Source: Saccopteryx bilineata
Lineage: Eukaryota > Chordata > Mammalia > Chiroptera > Emballonuridae
Length of the DNA: 64,000 nucleotides
Direction of reading: 5' to 3'
Assembly: GCF_036850765.1 (NCBI RefSeq)
Contig: NC_089492.1
Location: forward strand, 289,452,590 to 289,516,589
This document shows, in pieces, positions 33,735 through 43,910 of this stretch (the first letter of the stretch is position 1; every line of letters begins with the position of its first letter). The translations under genes and the position numbers were made by a program. A model generated the notes under the pieces. That model was not told the DNA's origin, ran no database searches, and saw only the letters and a list, made by a program, of their open reading frames with translations.

Positions 33735-34357
33735 TGTTTTTAATAAGGGAAGGACCGCTTCACAAGTGAAGGAAGCTTGACTTTGCAGCCTGACGTCTGC
33801 TGCCAGGGCGCCCTACGGAACAGTGTGTCCTGCACAGCTCATGGGAGTTTGTAGCACACTTCAGTCCCTTCTTAGAGCTACGTGACCCAGTTTCGCCCTG
33901 GTCCGCAGTTTGGTTCATCCTGTGTGATTTAAAGCAGCAGGAAAAAGAGTACGCCATTGACACAAAGAATATGGTTGATTCCTACAAAAGTTCTTCAAGC
34001 ACCTGGTGGTTGAAATCTGGATGAAAAGAGGGAGACTAGGGCCACAAAAATGTACCAAGGGGTAAGGCAGGCAGGGTCCAAGCATAACAGGACGCGACGC
34101 GGACACGCACTGTGGCCCTTGCCCCATGGTGGCCGGGGGCCGGGGACCCTCTGCTGAGGTCTGCCTGGGGCTGGTTGCAGCCTCCCTGATCTGTGTGATG
34201 CTATCCAGCTTCTCTCTCATTCCCGTGGGCCAGGTGTTAAAAGATCTTGTTTAGTCTTTAATTTTCATCCAGGTTTAACAAATGAAAGTCTGGACCTAGG
34301 TTTGTCCCAATTGACTTCTCATCTGAGACTGAAGAGAAGCCCGGGGCAAAAAGCAGC

Positions 34358-34367
34358 TCTCGCGAGA
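34358..34367. promoter_or_regulatory. Second TCTCGCGAGA palindrome, near the NOL9 3' end
   Basis: An exact copy of the element at the NOL9 start lies about 620 bp after the NOL9 stop codon, upstream of PLEKHG5 on the same strand. The surroundings are only moderately CpG-rich. It could mark a distal PLEKHG5 promoter or be inactive; nothing else in the sequence decides this. Confidence 0.45.
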
Positions 34368-34984
34368 AAGGCCCCTCCTGCCTTTGGTGGCTGGGCCTGA
34401 ACTTGTATATCTGGTCAGTTCTGCGCCAAGAGCACTTTCTCCTGGGCTGGAGGAAGCTGGCGGTGCCGCCACTCTCCCAGCTGGCTTTAGGGGAAAACGA
34501 TGGGAATCTGCTCTTCCTCTTCTTCCTGGTGGTTAGGATTCCGTATCCTCCAGGGTTGGAGTGGTTTTGGTGCACAGGCGTGCCATTTCTGTGCTGAGGT
34601 GCTTACTGAGGCAGCAGTTCACGCTGGTATCCGCATTTCAGCCTCCTGGCCGGTTCTGGTGAAGGAGGGTGCAAGTTTTAACATCCGATTTTACATTACT
34701 GATGATCACCGTCTTGAAGTACTCAGCATCTCAGACCCACAGCGTGTGGTTCTCACAGGCCGCCTCCTCACCCCAGAGTGAATGTTCATGTTCTAGAGAC
34801 CAGTGAAGGTCTAACTGCTTAGTTGCCTTGTATTTGTATTTAAGTTGACCTTGTACATGTCCTTCTGTCTTGGCCTTGCAAAGAGTTTTGAGACAATCTG
34901 CCACTGCCAGCTTTTTGCCCCCTTCCCTGGTTCCTTGTCTCTTTATAATAATATTCACCGTAGGTTGTTAGCAGCAAGTCTCAG

Positions 34985-34990
34985 AATAAA
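34985..34990 (+). terminator. NOL9: Candidate poly-A signal AATAAA of NOL9
   Basis: First AATAAA after the NOL9 stop, about 1.25 kb downstream. T/G-rich sequence follows further on. Later signals (ATTAAA near 35396, AATAAA near 36560) would give a longer 3' UTR. Confidence 0.45.
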
Positions 34991-36150
34991 AGTGCAGCCC
35001 TTTCCCTGTCACTTGCCTTTTCCTCACCTTCAGGCTACCTGTTAGCCTAACCTGCTGGGGGTTAAAGCTGCATTTCCTGTCCCCATCTGGGAAGGAAACT
35101 AATGTCGCCACTAGAGGGAGTTGTCAGCCAAGGTCAGAGGGCCAGATCTGGAGTTGGCGGCAGAGCCTGTATGGGCCTTTCTCCAGCGGGGCGGAGGTCC
35201 TGGTGATGGGGCTCTGTGTCGACTAAGACTGGCAGCTGTGCCCTGGACCTTGGGTGGCCATTTGATTATCCGTGTCAATGGTTTGGGCTTGTTATTTCTA
35301 CAGTCTGTTGTGGTTCAAGAGCAAGAATGGGTCTGCATTGGAGTTATTCTAAATCTTTTGTCATTTTCAAAGAACTGCATGCTTATTTCAAGAAAATTAA
35401 AGAAATATGTGACTTAGAATGTGGAACTCCTGAGTCACCAATTTTGTGATTCCTTACAGTTATTTGAAAGTTTCTTCTCCAGAAAAGATGGCGATGAAAG
35501 TAAATGACAAAATTTTTTAATTCTAGGGCTCATTTTATCTTACAAACAGAAGCAGTTCAGTTTTTCCCTCCTGTCCCGTTAGGCCTGGGGGTAAGAATTG
35601 GTGTGCCTTCTGCGGCCCCGGTCCGGAAACAGGACTGGTGGAAGGGACGAGGGACAGTAGCTGGCCCTTTTCAGGTGCTTTGGATTATGATTTTCAGGAA
35701 ATCAGAATCTAGAACAGGCTTGCGGGAGCGGACAGCAGGGGTGGAGAGGGGCCCAGCCACGCAAAGAGCCTGGCCTCCTGCACTGGGATCCTTTGACGGT
35801 ATGGGGACCAAGTGACATGGGTACAAGGTTTCTTTTGTACCAAATGTTGAATTTTTTAAAAATTGATTGGTAGAAATTATTTCTTAGATTTGAGTGTCCC
35901 AGGGTAGTGGGTTAGACAGCAGGCTTGGGCGTTGGAGCCCTGAGTTCACACCCTGGTTGGACCGCTGACAAGCAGTGTGGTTGTGAGAGAGACCTGCACC
36001 TGCACCTGCACCTGCGCCCACTTTGGGACAGGATGAAAGCGCTTCCTGGCATCCCCGCCTGCGCAGTGGCAGTGTGACAGGCTCGGCTGTAAGAGGCGGA
36101 GCCATGACTTAGTGGGCTCCCATCTCCAGTTAGACAGCCAACCCCTAGAG
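34991..36150. other. NOL9-PLEKHG5 spacer, no recognised feature
   Basis: No exon-like frame, SINE or promoter motif was recognised here. A short CTGCACCTGCACC-type tandem stretch is at 35994-36015. In human the distal PLEKHG5 exons start soon after NOL9, so a non-coding first exon could be hidden here. Confidence 0.4.
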
Positions 36151-36514
36151 CAGGGGTCCCCAAACTATGGCCCGCGGGCTGCATGCGGCCTCCTGAGGCC
36201 ATTTATCCGGCCCCCACCGCACTTCTGGAAGGGGCACGTCTTTCATTGGTGGTCAGTGAGAGGAGCATATTGAACATCTCACTAGCCAAAAGCAGGCCCA
36301 CAGTTCCCATTGAAATACAGGTCAGTTTGTTGATTTAAATTTACTTGTTCTTTTTTTTAAATATTGTATTTGTTCCCATTTTGTTTTTTTACTTTAAAAT
36401 AAGATATGTGCAGTGTGCATAGGGATTTGTTCATAGTTTTTTTTATAGTCCAACCCTCCAACGGTCTGAGGGACAGTGAACTGGCCTCCTGTGTAAAAAG
36501 TTTGGGGTTCCCTG
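36151..36514. mobile_element. Non-autonomous hAT transposon, second copy of the 26.8-kb type
   Basis: Starts CAGGGGTCCCCAAACTATGG and ends AAAGTTTGGGGTTCCCTG. The 8-bp target duplication CCCTAGAG is perfect at 36143-36150 and 36515-36522. It matches the 26824-27153 copy in reverse orientation, with about 35 extra bases near 36271-36305. Confidence 0.92.
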
Positions 36515-36522
36515 CCCTAGAG

Positions 36523-39500
36523 GGCCAGGACCAGGATCAAATGGTTCACGGTCATGCTGGAATAAAGCAGAAAGTCAAATGCTGGAATCTGAAACCGTCT
36601 TACCTGTCCCACCTCTGGGCAGGTTCACCTGAAAACCATTCTTCTTGCTGAGGGTCCAGCTAAAGAGCTCCAGGGTCCCTGGGTCCCACAGTTCCTATTC
36701 CTGGCAGCTTTTCCTAAGCCTGTATGTAATGCTTTTGAGCTTGAACAGCTCACACATGTAGAAGATGATCCTTGAGCCCATCACGGCCAATGGGCTGGTC
36801 TCTGGTAATGCCGTGGTGCTGGCTTGTCTGGTGTTTTTCTAAGTCGTGTGTTTTGTTTTTACAGTGTTGGTGTCCTCCATGTGTGGTTTTTCTGTCCAGC
36901 CCTTTTCACTTAACATCGTTTTCTGTGCCATTAAATGTTTTTGAGAATGTGAATTGATTGGTGTGATTTCATTACAGATGTAGACTATTTTACTGCAGGA
37001 AATCGTCTCAGCGCTTAGGAAAGGCGATGGCAGAAACACCGGGTAAAATAAAATGTGGGAGGGGTCAGCGGCAGGGGGTGCAGTGGCAGGGAAGCAGGAA
37101 GACCCCGCGCAGGCCTGAAGCCCACCTCGGTGTTGAACGCAAGGGTCCTTTGTTTTCATTTTTCTGATTGGGCCCCAGTGTGTAGGTGGAGAGAAGATAC
37201 TGTATCCTTTCTGGACTGGCTTTGAGAGTGTATTAGAGGGGAAAAAGTAAAACTTTGCTCCCAGAGAAGTTCAAATTAAAGGGAAAAAAAGCCCCAGGGT
37301 CTGTGCTTGTAACACCTCCCAGCCACCCAGCAGGTGTGAGCTCAGCTCTAGTCCTATTCCCAGGGCTGCCGGCTGCGGAAACAACTGGCCTGCCCAACCT
37401 GAACAGTGGCAAAAATAAATATGGGGGCCATCTGTGCTGTTGGGGAAGGAGCCACGTGACGCACGGGGGGCTCTGCAGAAAGGGTGTGCTGAGCGAGGGA
37501 TTTCCAAGGTTTTGCCAGGAAAAGGGGCAGTCTGAAAGGAGGCACACTCGGAGGCCAGGGGCAGCAGGTCCAATCTGGAAGTGCTGGGAGCTGAGTAAGC
37601 AAACAGCTGGGCCCGCAGACAATGTGTTGGGCTGGGAAGCCAAGGGTTGCCGTGGCAACAGCCCCCCCCCCCCCATGCACGCTGTGGTGCTCAGCAGACT
37701 GGCTTGGGTTTTTCTAACCCTTTGGAATTGGCTTGATTCCTCCCCGCCCCCCCCCCCCCCCCCCCCCCCCGGGCTATGAACGTCTGCCAGGCAGGGAGCA
37801 GTCACTGAACTTTCAGGCCTTCCTCCTCGCCAAGGCGTCCAACGGAGTGGGGGCTGCCACTGTGCCACTGGGACTGTGGAGACCAGGGTCTGCCTGGCCT
37901 TGCTCTCCGGGAAGGGCAGGGACACCGAGGCAGCCAGCAGCGTGAGAAGTCTGTTTCCCAGAACAGATGGGTCCCAGGGCTTGGAAAACCCAAGGGGAGG
38001 AAACCACCTGCAGGGAAGCGCAGTGCAGACCAGGCAGCCATGCAGTTATTACGCTGAAATAGACGGCGCCCGAGGGGCCTGCGTCGGAGGGAAGTGAGTT
38101 GGCCAGGCTGAGCGCTCCGTGGTTTTCTGTGCAGACGGTTCAGCTGGAGAAATTAAAAACCGGGGCTGAGTCTGGGAGAAGCTCTCCAGTGTCAGGACTG
38201 CTGCCGGGTAGAGAGGGACACAGACCTGTGGGCCAGGCACGTGGCTCAAGGGCCAGGCACAGAGCCACCACCCCAGAGGTCTAGCATGAATTCAGTCCTG
38301 ACAAAATGTGGGTCCCCGCCTCGCAGCTGGCTGAGCCTCCGTCCCGGAGCCAGTGAGTATGTTTTCTTCCTCTTTTATCCAGAAAGGAGGGTTGTCGGCA
38401 CTGAACCAGGAGAGGAGACTTTGGGTGTCTGGGAGGGGCCGCTGAGATCCCCCCACCCTCACTTGCTGAATTAGTCTGGATGCTTTAAGAAGCCCCCCTG
38501 CGGGCTGTGTCCGTTTTGTCCTCACTGATCTGAGTTCATGAAAGCAGAGAAGGCCAGGGTCACCCAGCCCCCCGGGGCTTAGCCCTCAGCCCTGACTCAC
38601 CAGTGCCGGGTGAAGGTGACAGTGATGTCCTGGCTTCTGAGCAGGCAGAGGGGGGAAGGCTTTCTGTTTCAGCCCCGCCCCCGCCTTCTACAAAGAAAAA
38701 AGCAAGATCTATATGCTCCAGAATGGCTCTGCTAGTAGGTGAAGGGGGCACACTGGGGAAGTGCCCAAGACCCTTCAAAGTGTTGTTCTGTGCACACAGG
38801 TCGTGTCCCACCCTGAGGCTTCTCTGGGACATGTCCTCAGGGTGGCCTCTGGAGCCGTTTTTAAAAAGGGCCATGAGATTCCTCCTAAACCAACATTTTT
38901 AAGTCCGCTTCTGCCATACGCCATGATGCGTTTGGGGGCTGTGGAGTCAGGAACAGTGTCCGTGGAGTCAAAGGGACAGTGCCCCAGAGTCAGAGCCCCA
39001 GACACCCTGGCCACAGAGCAGTGACCTGGGGCATGGTGGCCACTGATGTCTCTGTGCTCAAATATGTGTCCCCATTCTCATCTCTAGCTGTGCCCCGCCC
39101 ATGGCTGGCCCAGAACAGATCTGTGAAGCAGACAGCGAGTCCCGGAGAAATCTTCCAGTGTCCGCACCGGTGCCTCAGGGCAGGGTTGTCCCCTCCCAGG
39201 GAGGGGTCTGTGCCACCAACTTCCTCCCTCTGGCCCACCCCATAAACGACACTTGGGGCCCTTCGCTGGGGGTGGCCAGACAGTACAGTGAGCTTACCGT
39301 CCGCCCTCACAGGGTGGACCTCACAGGTCCGCGCGTTCCTTTACGAGCCCCCAGTGACTGATATCTGGTTAGTTCAAGGCCCAGCACAGCTTCCCCGCGG
39401 GAGAGGACATTGTTTCCAGGCATGGGTGAACTGGGTGTCACAGGCCGTGTGCAGTGTCCCTTAAGTCATTCATACCTGCCACATGGATGGCTGAGAATGG

Positions 39501-39865
39501 CCACCTGTTCAGCTTCAGCTTGATTGTGTCTTTAAGCTGCTTACTTATTTGACAAGCATGAATGTGTCATAGTTGCTCATTTAATCACCACAGATGCTCA
39601 TTGAGCATTTATTGCTGGGTGCTGTACTTAGGCATCGGGGGCTGGGCGGTGCTGGTGAGCAAGGTCAATAAATGCCTGTCCCAGAAGCTCACTGACTGAC
39701 AAGCGATCAGGGCTCGTGATCAGGAATTGAACAGTAGTTGGTGGGTTAAAATACAGCGAAGGTGGGGTGACAGGTTCACACCAAAGATGGGGGAGGTTTG
39801 GCATAGGAGTCCAAGGCCTCTTCAGGAAGAGAGAATGACGGGCAGGAGACAGAAATTGCAGTGTG
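36523..39865. other. Spacer, no recognised gene or young repeat
   Basis: GC content rises along this stretch. Frames over 200 codons occur on the minus strand at 37233-37925, but they are low-complexity and Pro/Ser-rich with no family match. A long C run interrupts at 37743-37770. Confidence 0.4.
37743..37770 (+). repeat. Long C homopolymer tract
   Basis: A near-pure run of about 27 C residues with one early G. The exact length may be unreliable in assemblies. Confidence 0.85.
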
Positions 39866-40199
39866 GCCTGACCAGGCGGTGGTGCAGTGGATGGAGCAGT
39901 GGATGGAGCGTCGGACTGGGATGCGGAGGACCCAGGTTCAAAACCCTGAGATCGCCTGCTTAAGCGCTAACTCATCTGGTTTGAGCAAAGCTCACCAGCT
40001 TGGACTCAAGGTCCCTGGCTCGAGCAAGGGGTTACTCAGTCTGCTGAAATCCCCCAGTCTCAAGGCACATATGAGAAAGCAATCAATGAACAACTAAGGA
40101 GCCATAACAAAGAACTGATGCTCCTCATCTCTCTCCCTTCCTGTCTGTCTGTCCCTTCCCTGTCTCTCTCTGTCACTAAATAAATAAATAAATAAATAG
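39866..40199 (+). mobile_element. Long tRNA-type SINE with a duplicated A-box segment
   Basis: Plus-strand copy ending in AATAAATAAATAAATA. The head contains GCAGTGGATGGAGC twice in tandem, a small duplication within the tRNA-like promoter region that other copies lack. Confidence 0.85.
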
Positions 40200-40756
40200 T
40201 GGTGTGTGCAGCATGGCTGGGCTGTTCAAGGGGTGGTGTGGGTGTGGTGGGGGGGGGCTGGCGGAGGGGAGCTGTCCTGACGGACAGAGGTCCATCAGTC
40301 AGTCGTGGAGAGGTTGGTACAGCATCTCACACTATTCAGGTTTCATCCTTGGGGCTATGAGAACTGAAGCGTTTTTAGCAGGGTCGGTGGCACGATCTGG
40401 CCTGCATTTTAGGGAAACCTTTTCTGATAGCAGTTTGGAGAGTGGACTCAGGAAGTTAGAGGGGAGCCTGGTGAATAAAGAAAGAGCCACAGAGCCAGGA
40501 GGCTGTTGTGCCAGTGCTGGTGAGAGGGGGTGTGGGAGCCTGCATCGGCATGTAAATAAATAAAGGCACACCCGTACATGTGTGTGCCCCCTTGGCTCTG
40601 CTCGGACAGGTACTACATTTTCATTATAACACGTTCAAACAGTACGTAAGGTGAAGAGTTAAGTCCCCTGATTCTGTTCCAGCTGTATTCCAGATTGTTT
40701 TTCACAAGGTACAAAGTGAATCTTAGTTTTGGATACGGTGGCTATTAACTTGGCTT

Positions 40757-41090
40757 TTGTTTTTGTTTTTAGCGAGAGAGAGACAGAGAGAGAGATGAGA
40801 AGCATCAATTCATTGTTGTGGCACCGTAATTGTTCATTGATTGCTTTCTCATATGTGCCTTGACTGGGGGGGGGGGCTGCAGCACAGAGAGTGACCCTTT
40901 GCTCAAGCCAGCAACCTTGGGCTGAAGCCAGTGACCATGGAGTCATGTCTATGATCCAATGCTCAAGCCAGCGACCCCGCGCTCAAGCTGGTGAGCCCAC
41001 GCTCAAGCCAGCAACCTCAAGGTTTTGAACCTGGGTCCTCTGTGTCCCAGTCCGATGCTCTTTCCACTGCGCCACTGCCTGGTCAGGCTT
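40757..41090 (-). mobile_element. Long tRNA-type SINE with expanded internal units
   Basis: Minus-strand copy (head GCCTGACCAGGCAGTGGCGC at 41089). On the plus strand the unit GCTCAAGCCAGCRACC recurs several times between 40900 and 41015, more often than in other copies, so the internal array has changed in number. Confidence 0.8.
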
Positions 41091-41110
41091 ACTTTTTAAA
41101 AAAGATTTTA

Positions 41111-41511
41111 GCCCTGGCTGGTTGGCTCAGCGGTAGAGCGTCGGCCTAGCGTGCGGAGGACCCGGGTTCGATTCCCGGCCAGGGCACACAGGAGAAGCGC
41201 CCATTTGCTTCTCCACCCCTCCGCCGCGCTTTCCTCTCTGTCTCTCTCTTCCCCTCCCGCAGCCGAGGCTCCATTGGAGCAAAGATGGCCCGGGCGCTGG
41301 GGATGGCTCTGTGGCCTCTGCCCCAGGCGCTAGAGTGGCTCTGGTCGCAACATGGCGACGCCCAGGATGGGCAGAGTATCGCCCCCTGGTGTGCAGAGCT
41401 TTGCCCCTGGTGGGCGTGCCGGGTGGATCCCGGTCGGGCGCATGCGGGAGTCTGTCTGACTGTCTCTCCCCGTTTCCAGCTTCAGAAAAATGAAAAAAAA
41501 AAAAAAAAAAA
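41111..41511 (+). mobile_element. Rhin-1-type SINE, full length
   Basis: Plus-strand copy with variant head CGGCCTAGCGTGCGG and body ACATGGCGACGCCCAGGATG, shared with the copy at 55059, so both belong to one subfamily. Perfect duplication AAAAAAGATTTTA at 41098-41110 and 41512-41524. Confidence 0.92.
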
Positions 41512-41531
41512 AAAAAAGATTTTATTATTGA

Positions 41532-41937
41532 GCCTGGCCTGTGGTGGTGCAGTGGATAAACCTTCAGCCTGGAGTGCCAAGGTTGCCGGTTCAAAACCCT
41601 GGGCTGCCCTGGCCAAGGCACATACAACAAGCGAGCAATGAACAACTAACATGAAGCACCTATGAGTTGATACTTCCCAATCCATGCTCCCCTTTCTCTC
41701 CTGTCTCTGTAAAATCAATAAAGTATTTAAAAAAAAAAAAAAAGATTTTATTATTGATTTTACAGAGAGGGAGGAGGGGGTGAGAAGGAGAAGTATTAAC
41801 TCTTAGTTGCTTCACTCTAGTTGTTCATTGATTGCTTGTTGTATGTGCCGTAACCGGGCAAGCCCAGGGTTTCGAACTGGTGATCTCAGTGCATGAGGTC
41901 GATGCTCTATTCACTGCGCTATCACAGGTCAGGTCCT
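41532..41937. mobile_element. Two SINEs at one target: short plus-strand SINE in a minus-strand SINE
   Basis: A plus-strand short tRNA-type SINE (41532-41740) has the duplication AAAGATTTTATTATTGA at 41515-41531 and 41741-41757. The right copy is the tail end of a minus-strand SINE (to 41937, ending TATCACAGGTCAGG). The Rhin-1-type SINE at 41111 used the same A/T-rich tail, so one SINE tail has been hit twice. Confidence 0.85.
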
Positions 41938-42379
41938 ATTTTTCACTCTTGTAAGCGATGCCATAGTGAACATCCTTACACCTACTTATACCTTTGTGCC
42001 CTTGCTCAAGACTACCTAGAGCATAATTTCTACAAGTGGAGCTGCTGGGTGGAAAGGTGTGAGCAGCTTGCGTTTTAATAGCTATTTTTAGGTCATCATC
42101 CAGAGAGCCTCTCATTTTCTGATCCGCCCCTTACTTTGGCCCTTCAGTGTGCTCTGTCTGGTCATCATCTCCTGCGAGCTGGTCCCTGACTTAAGTGGGG
42201 TGGGTGGCTGGGCCAGTGTCCCCTGACAGAGTCCCTAGGCACTTCTCTTCTCTGTCCACTCCCTTTACTGAAATGTGGTGGCTCTCAGCCGAGGTGCAAG
42301 GGCAGCTGTAGGCTCCCACATCATGCCTCCGGGACTTCCGAGCGTGGAGGGCATGCAGGGCCTGCCTAGCAAAGATCAC

Positions 42380-42545
42380 AGAGGCCACCAGCCAGCGCTG
42401 AATCACAGTTCTCCTTACTAGCTATGGGACCTTCGGCAAATCACCAGCTTTCTGAGCCTCATGTCATTATCTTTAAAGTGGAGATAATAGTAGTGTCTAC
42501 CACTCAGGGTCATTGTGGAGATCAGATGAGGTGGTGTTTGAGTTT
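42380..42545 (+). repeat. Ancient MIR repeat
   Basis: Typical MIR order: GCTATGGGACCTTCGGCAAA, TTTCTGAGCCTCATGTCATT, AAGTGGAGATAATAGTAG, GGTCATTGTGGAGATCAGATGAG. Confidence 0.8.
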
Positions 42546-42659
42546 GTGTCAGATAATTCCAGTATCTCAAGTTCTTGTGGGTGTGTTTCTGTTGGCTTTC
42601 AATCATGAGGTCTTGTTTATTTGTATGCCTAGTTATCTTTCTGTGTTGAAAGATATTTT

Positions 42660-43160
42660 ATTTTTATTTTTTATTATTTTTTGATTGATTTTAGAGAGAA
42701 AGAAGCATTCCTTTGCTGTTTCATTTAGGTGTGCATTCATGGGTGGTTTCCCGTGTGTGCCCTGACTGGGATCAAACTTACAACCTTGGCATTTCAGGAT
42801 GATGCTCTAACACAGGGGTCGGGAACCTATGGCTCGTGAGCCAGATGTGGCTCTTTTGATGGCTGCATCTGGCTCGCAGACAAATCTTTAATAAAAAAAA
42901 TAATGTTAAAAATATAAAACATTCTCATGTATTACAATCCATTCATTTCCTACCACTCATGTTCATGGTTGTGGGTGGCTGGAGCCAATCACAGCTGTCC
43001 TCCGGGACAACACCAAATTTTTATTGGATAATGTGTAACGTACACAGGTTGTTGTATGGCTCACATGGAATTACATTTTAAAATATGTGGCGTTCATGGC
43101 TCTCTTAGCCAAAAAGTTTCCTGACCCCTGCTCTAACAACTGAGTTATCTGGCAGGGTGG
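42660..43160 (-). mobile_element. Old SINE interrupted by a hAT transposon
   Basis: A diverged minus-strand SINE (42660-42812 and 43139-43160) is split by a hAT element at 42813-43130. The hAT starts CAGGGGTCGGGAAC and ends GTTTCCTGACCCCTG, inverted copies with one difference, with the perfect 8-bp duplication CTCTAACA at 42805-42812 and 43131-43138. Confidence 0.88.
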
Positions 43161-43196
43161 TCAGACATTGTATTTTAAAAATGATCTGCAAGAGTC

Positions 43197-43281
43197 CTGG
43201 CCCAATTGCTCTGTTGGTTGGAACATCGTCTCAATGCGTCAAGGTTGTGGGTTTGATCCCTGGTCAGGACACATACAGGAA

Positions 43282-43317
<36 letters not shown>

Positions 43318-43735
43318 GAATCAATTTTTTTTTCTTTAGAGAGCAATAGAGAGAGACAGGAAGGGAGAGAGATGAGAAGCATCAACTCATACTTGTTGCA
43401 CTTTAGTTATTCATTGATTGCTTCTCACACATGCCTTGACCAGGGGGCTCCAGCCAAGCCAGTGACCTCTTACTCAAGCCAACGACCTTGGGCTTCAAGC
43501 CAGTGATCTTTGGGCTTAAGCCAACAACCACAGGATTGTTTCAATGAGCTCATGCTCAAGCCAACAACTCTGCACTCAAGCTGGTGAGCCCATGCTCAAG
43601 CCAAATGAGTCCATGTTCAAACTAGTGACCTTGGGGTTTTGAACCTGGGTCTTCAGCATCCCAGGTCAACGGTCTATCCACTGCGCCACCACTGGTCAGG
43701 CAGAATCAATCAATAAATGTAAAAATATTATTTGC
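43197..43735. mobile_element. Old plus-strand SINE split by a long minus-strand SINE
   Basis: The older SINE (43197-43325, CCCAATTGCTCTGTTGGTTG head, TC-rich part) resumes at 43702. Between them is a minus-strand long tRNA-type SINE (43326-43701) with the duplication AGAATCAAT at 43317-43325 and 43702-43710. Its internal GCTCAAGCC units are expanded as in the 40.8-kb copy. Confidence 0.82.
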
Positions 43736-43740
43736 AAGAG

Positions 43741-43905
43741 GCCCCGGCAGGGTAACTCAGCTGGTAAGAGTATTGTCCCAATTCACCAAGGTTGCGACTT
43801 CAATCCCTGGTCAGGACACACACAAGACTCAAACAATGAATGCGTAAGTAAGTGGAACAACACATCAATGTTTCTCTCTCTTTCAAATCAATATTTAAAA
43901 AAAAA
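43741..43905 (+). mobile_element. Old tRNA-type SINE
   Basis: Plus-strand element with a diverged tRNA-like head (GGCAGGGTAACTCAGCTGGT, GCGACTTCAATCC) and A-rich tail. It belongs to the same older class as 43197 and 56226. Confidence 0.65.
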
Positions 43906-43910
43906 GTTAT

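Larger units (their letters stand above)
33735..34990 (+). other. NOL9: Probable NOL9 3' UTR
   Basis: This follows the NOL9 stop directly and has no further exon or young repeat. The first canonical poly-A signal after the stop is AATAAA at 34985-34990. The 3' end is predicted, not shown. Confidence 0.5.

Noticed and set aside
37233..37925. 230-codon minus-strand frame across a poly-C tract
   Set aside because: The frame runs through a C homopolymer giving a Gly run; the rest is not protein-like.
43286..43316. Direct repeats as a possible CRISPR array or satellite
   Set aside because: They are TC dinucleotide repeats within SINE tails in a mammalian genome; there is no repeat-spacer pattern.
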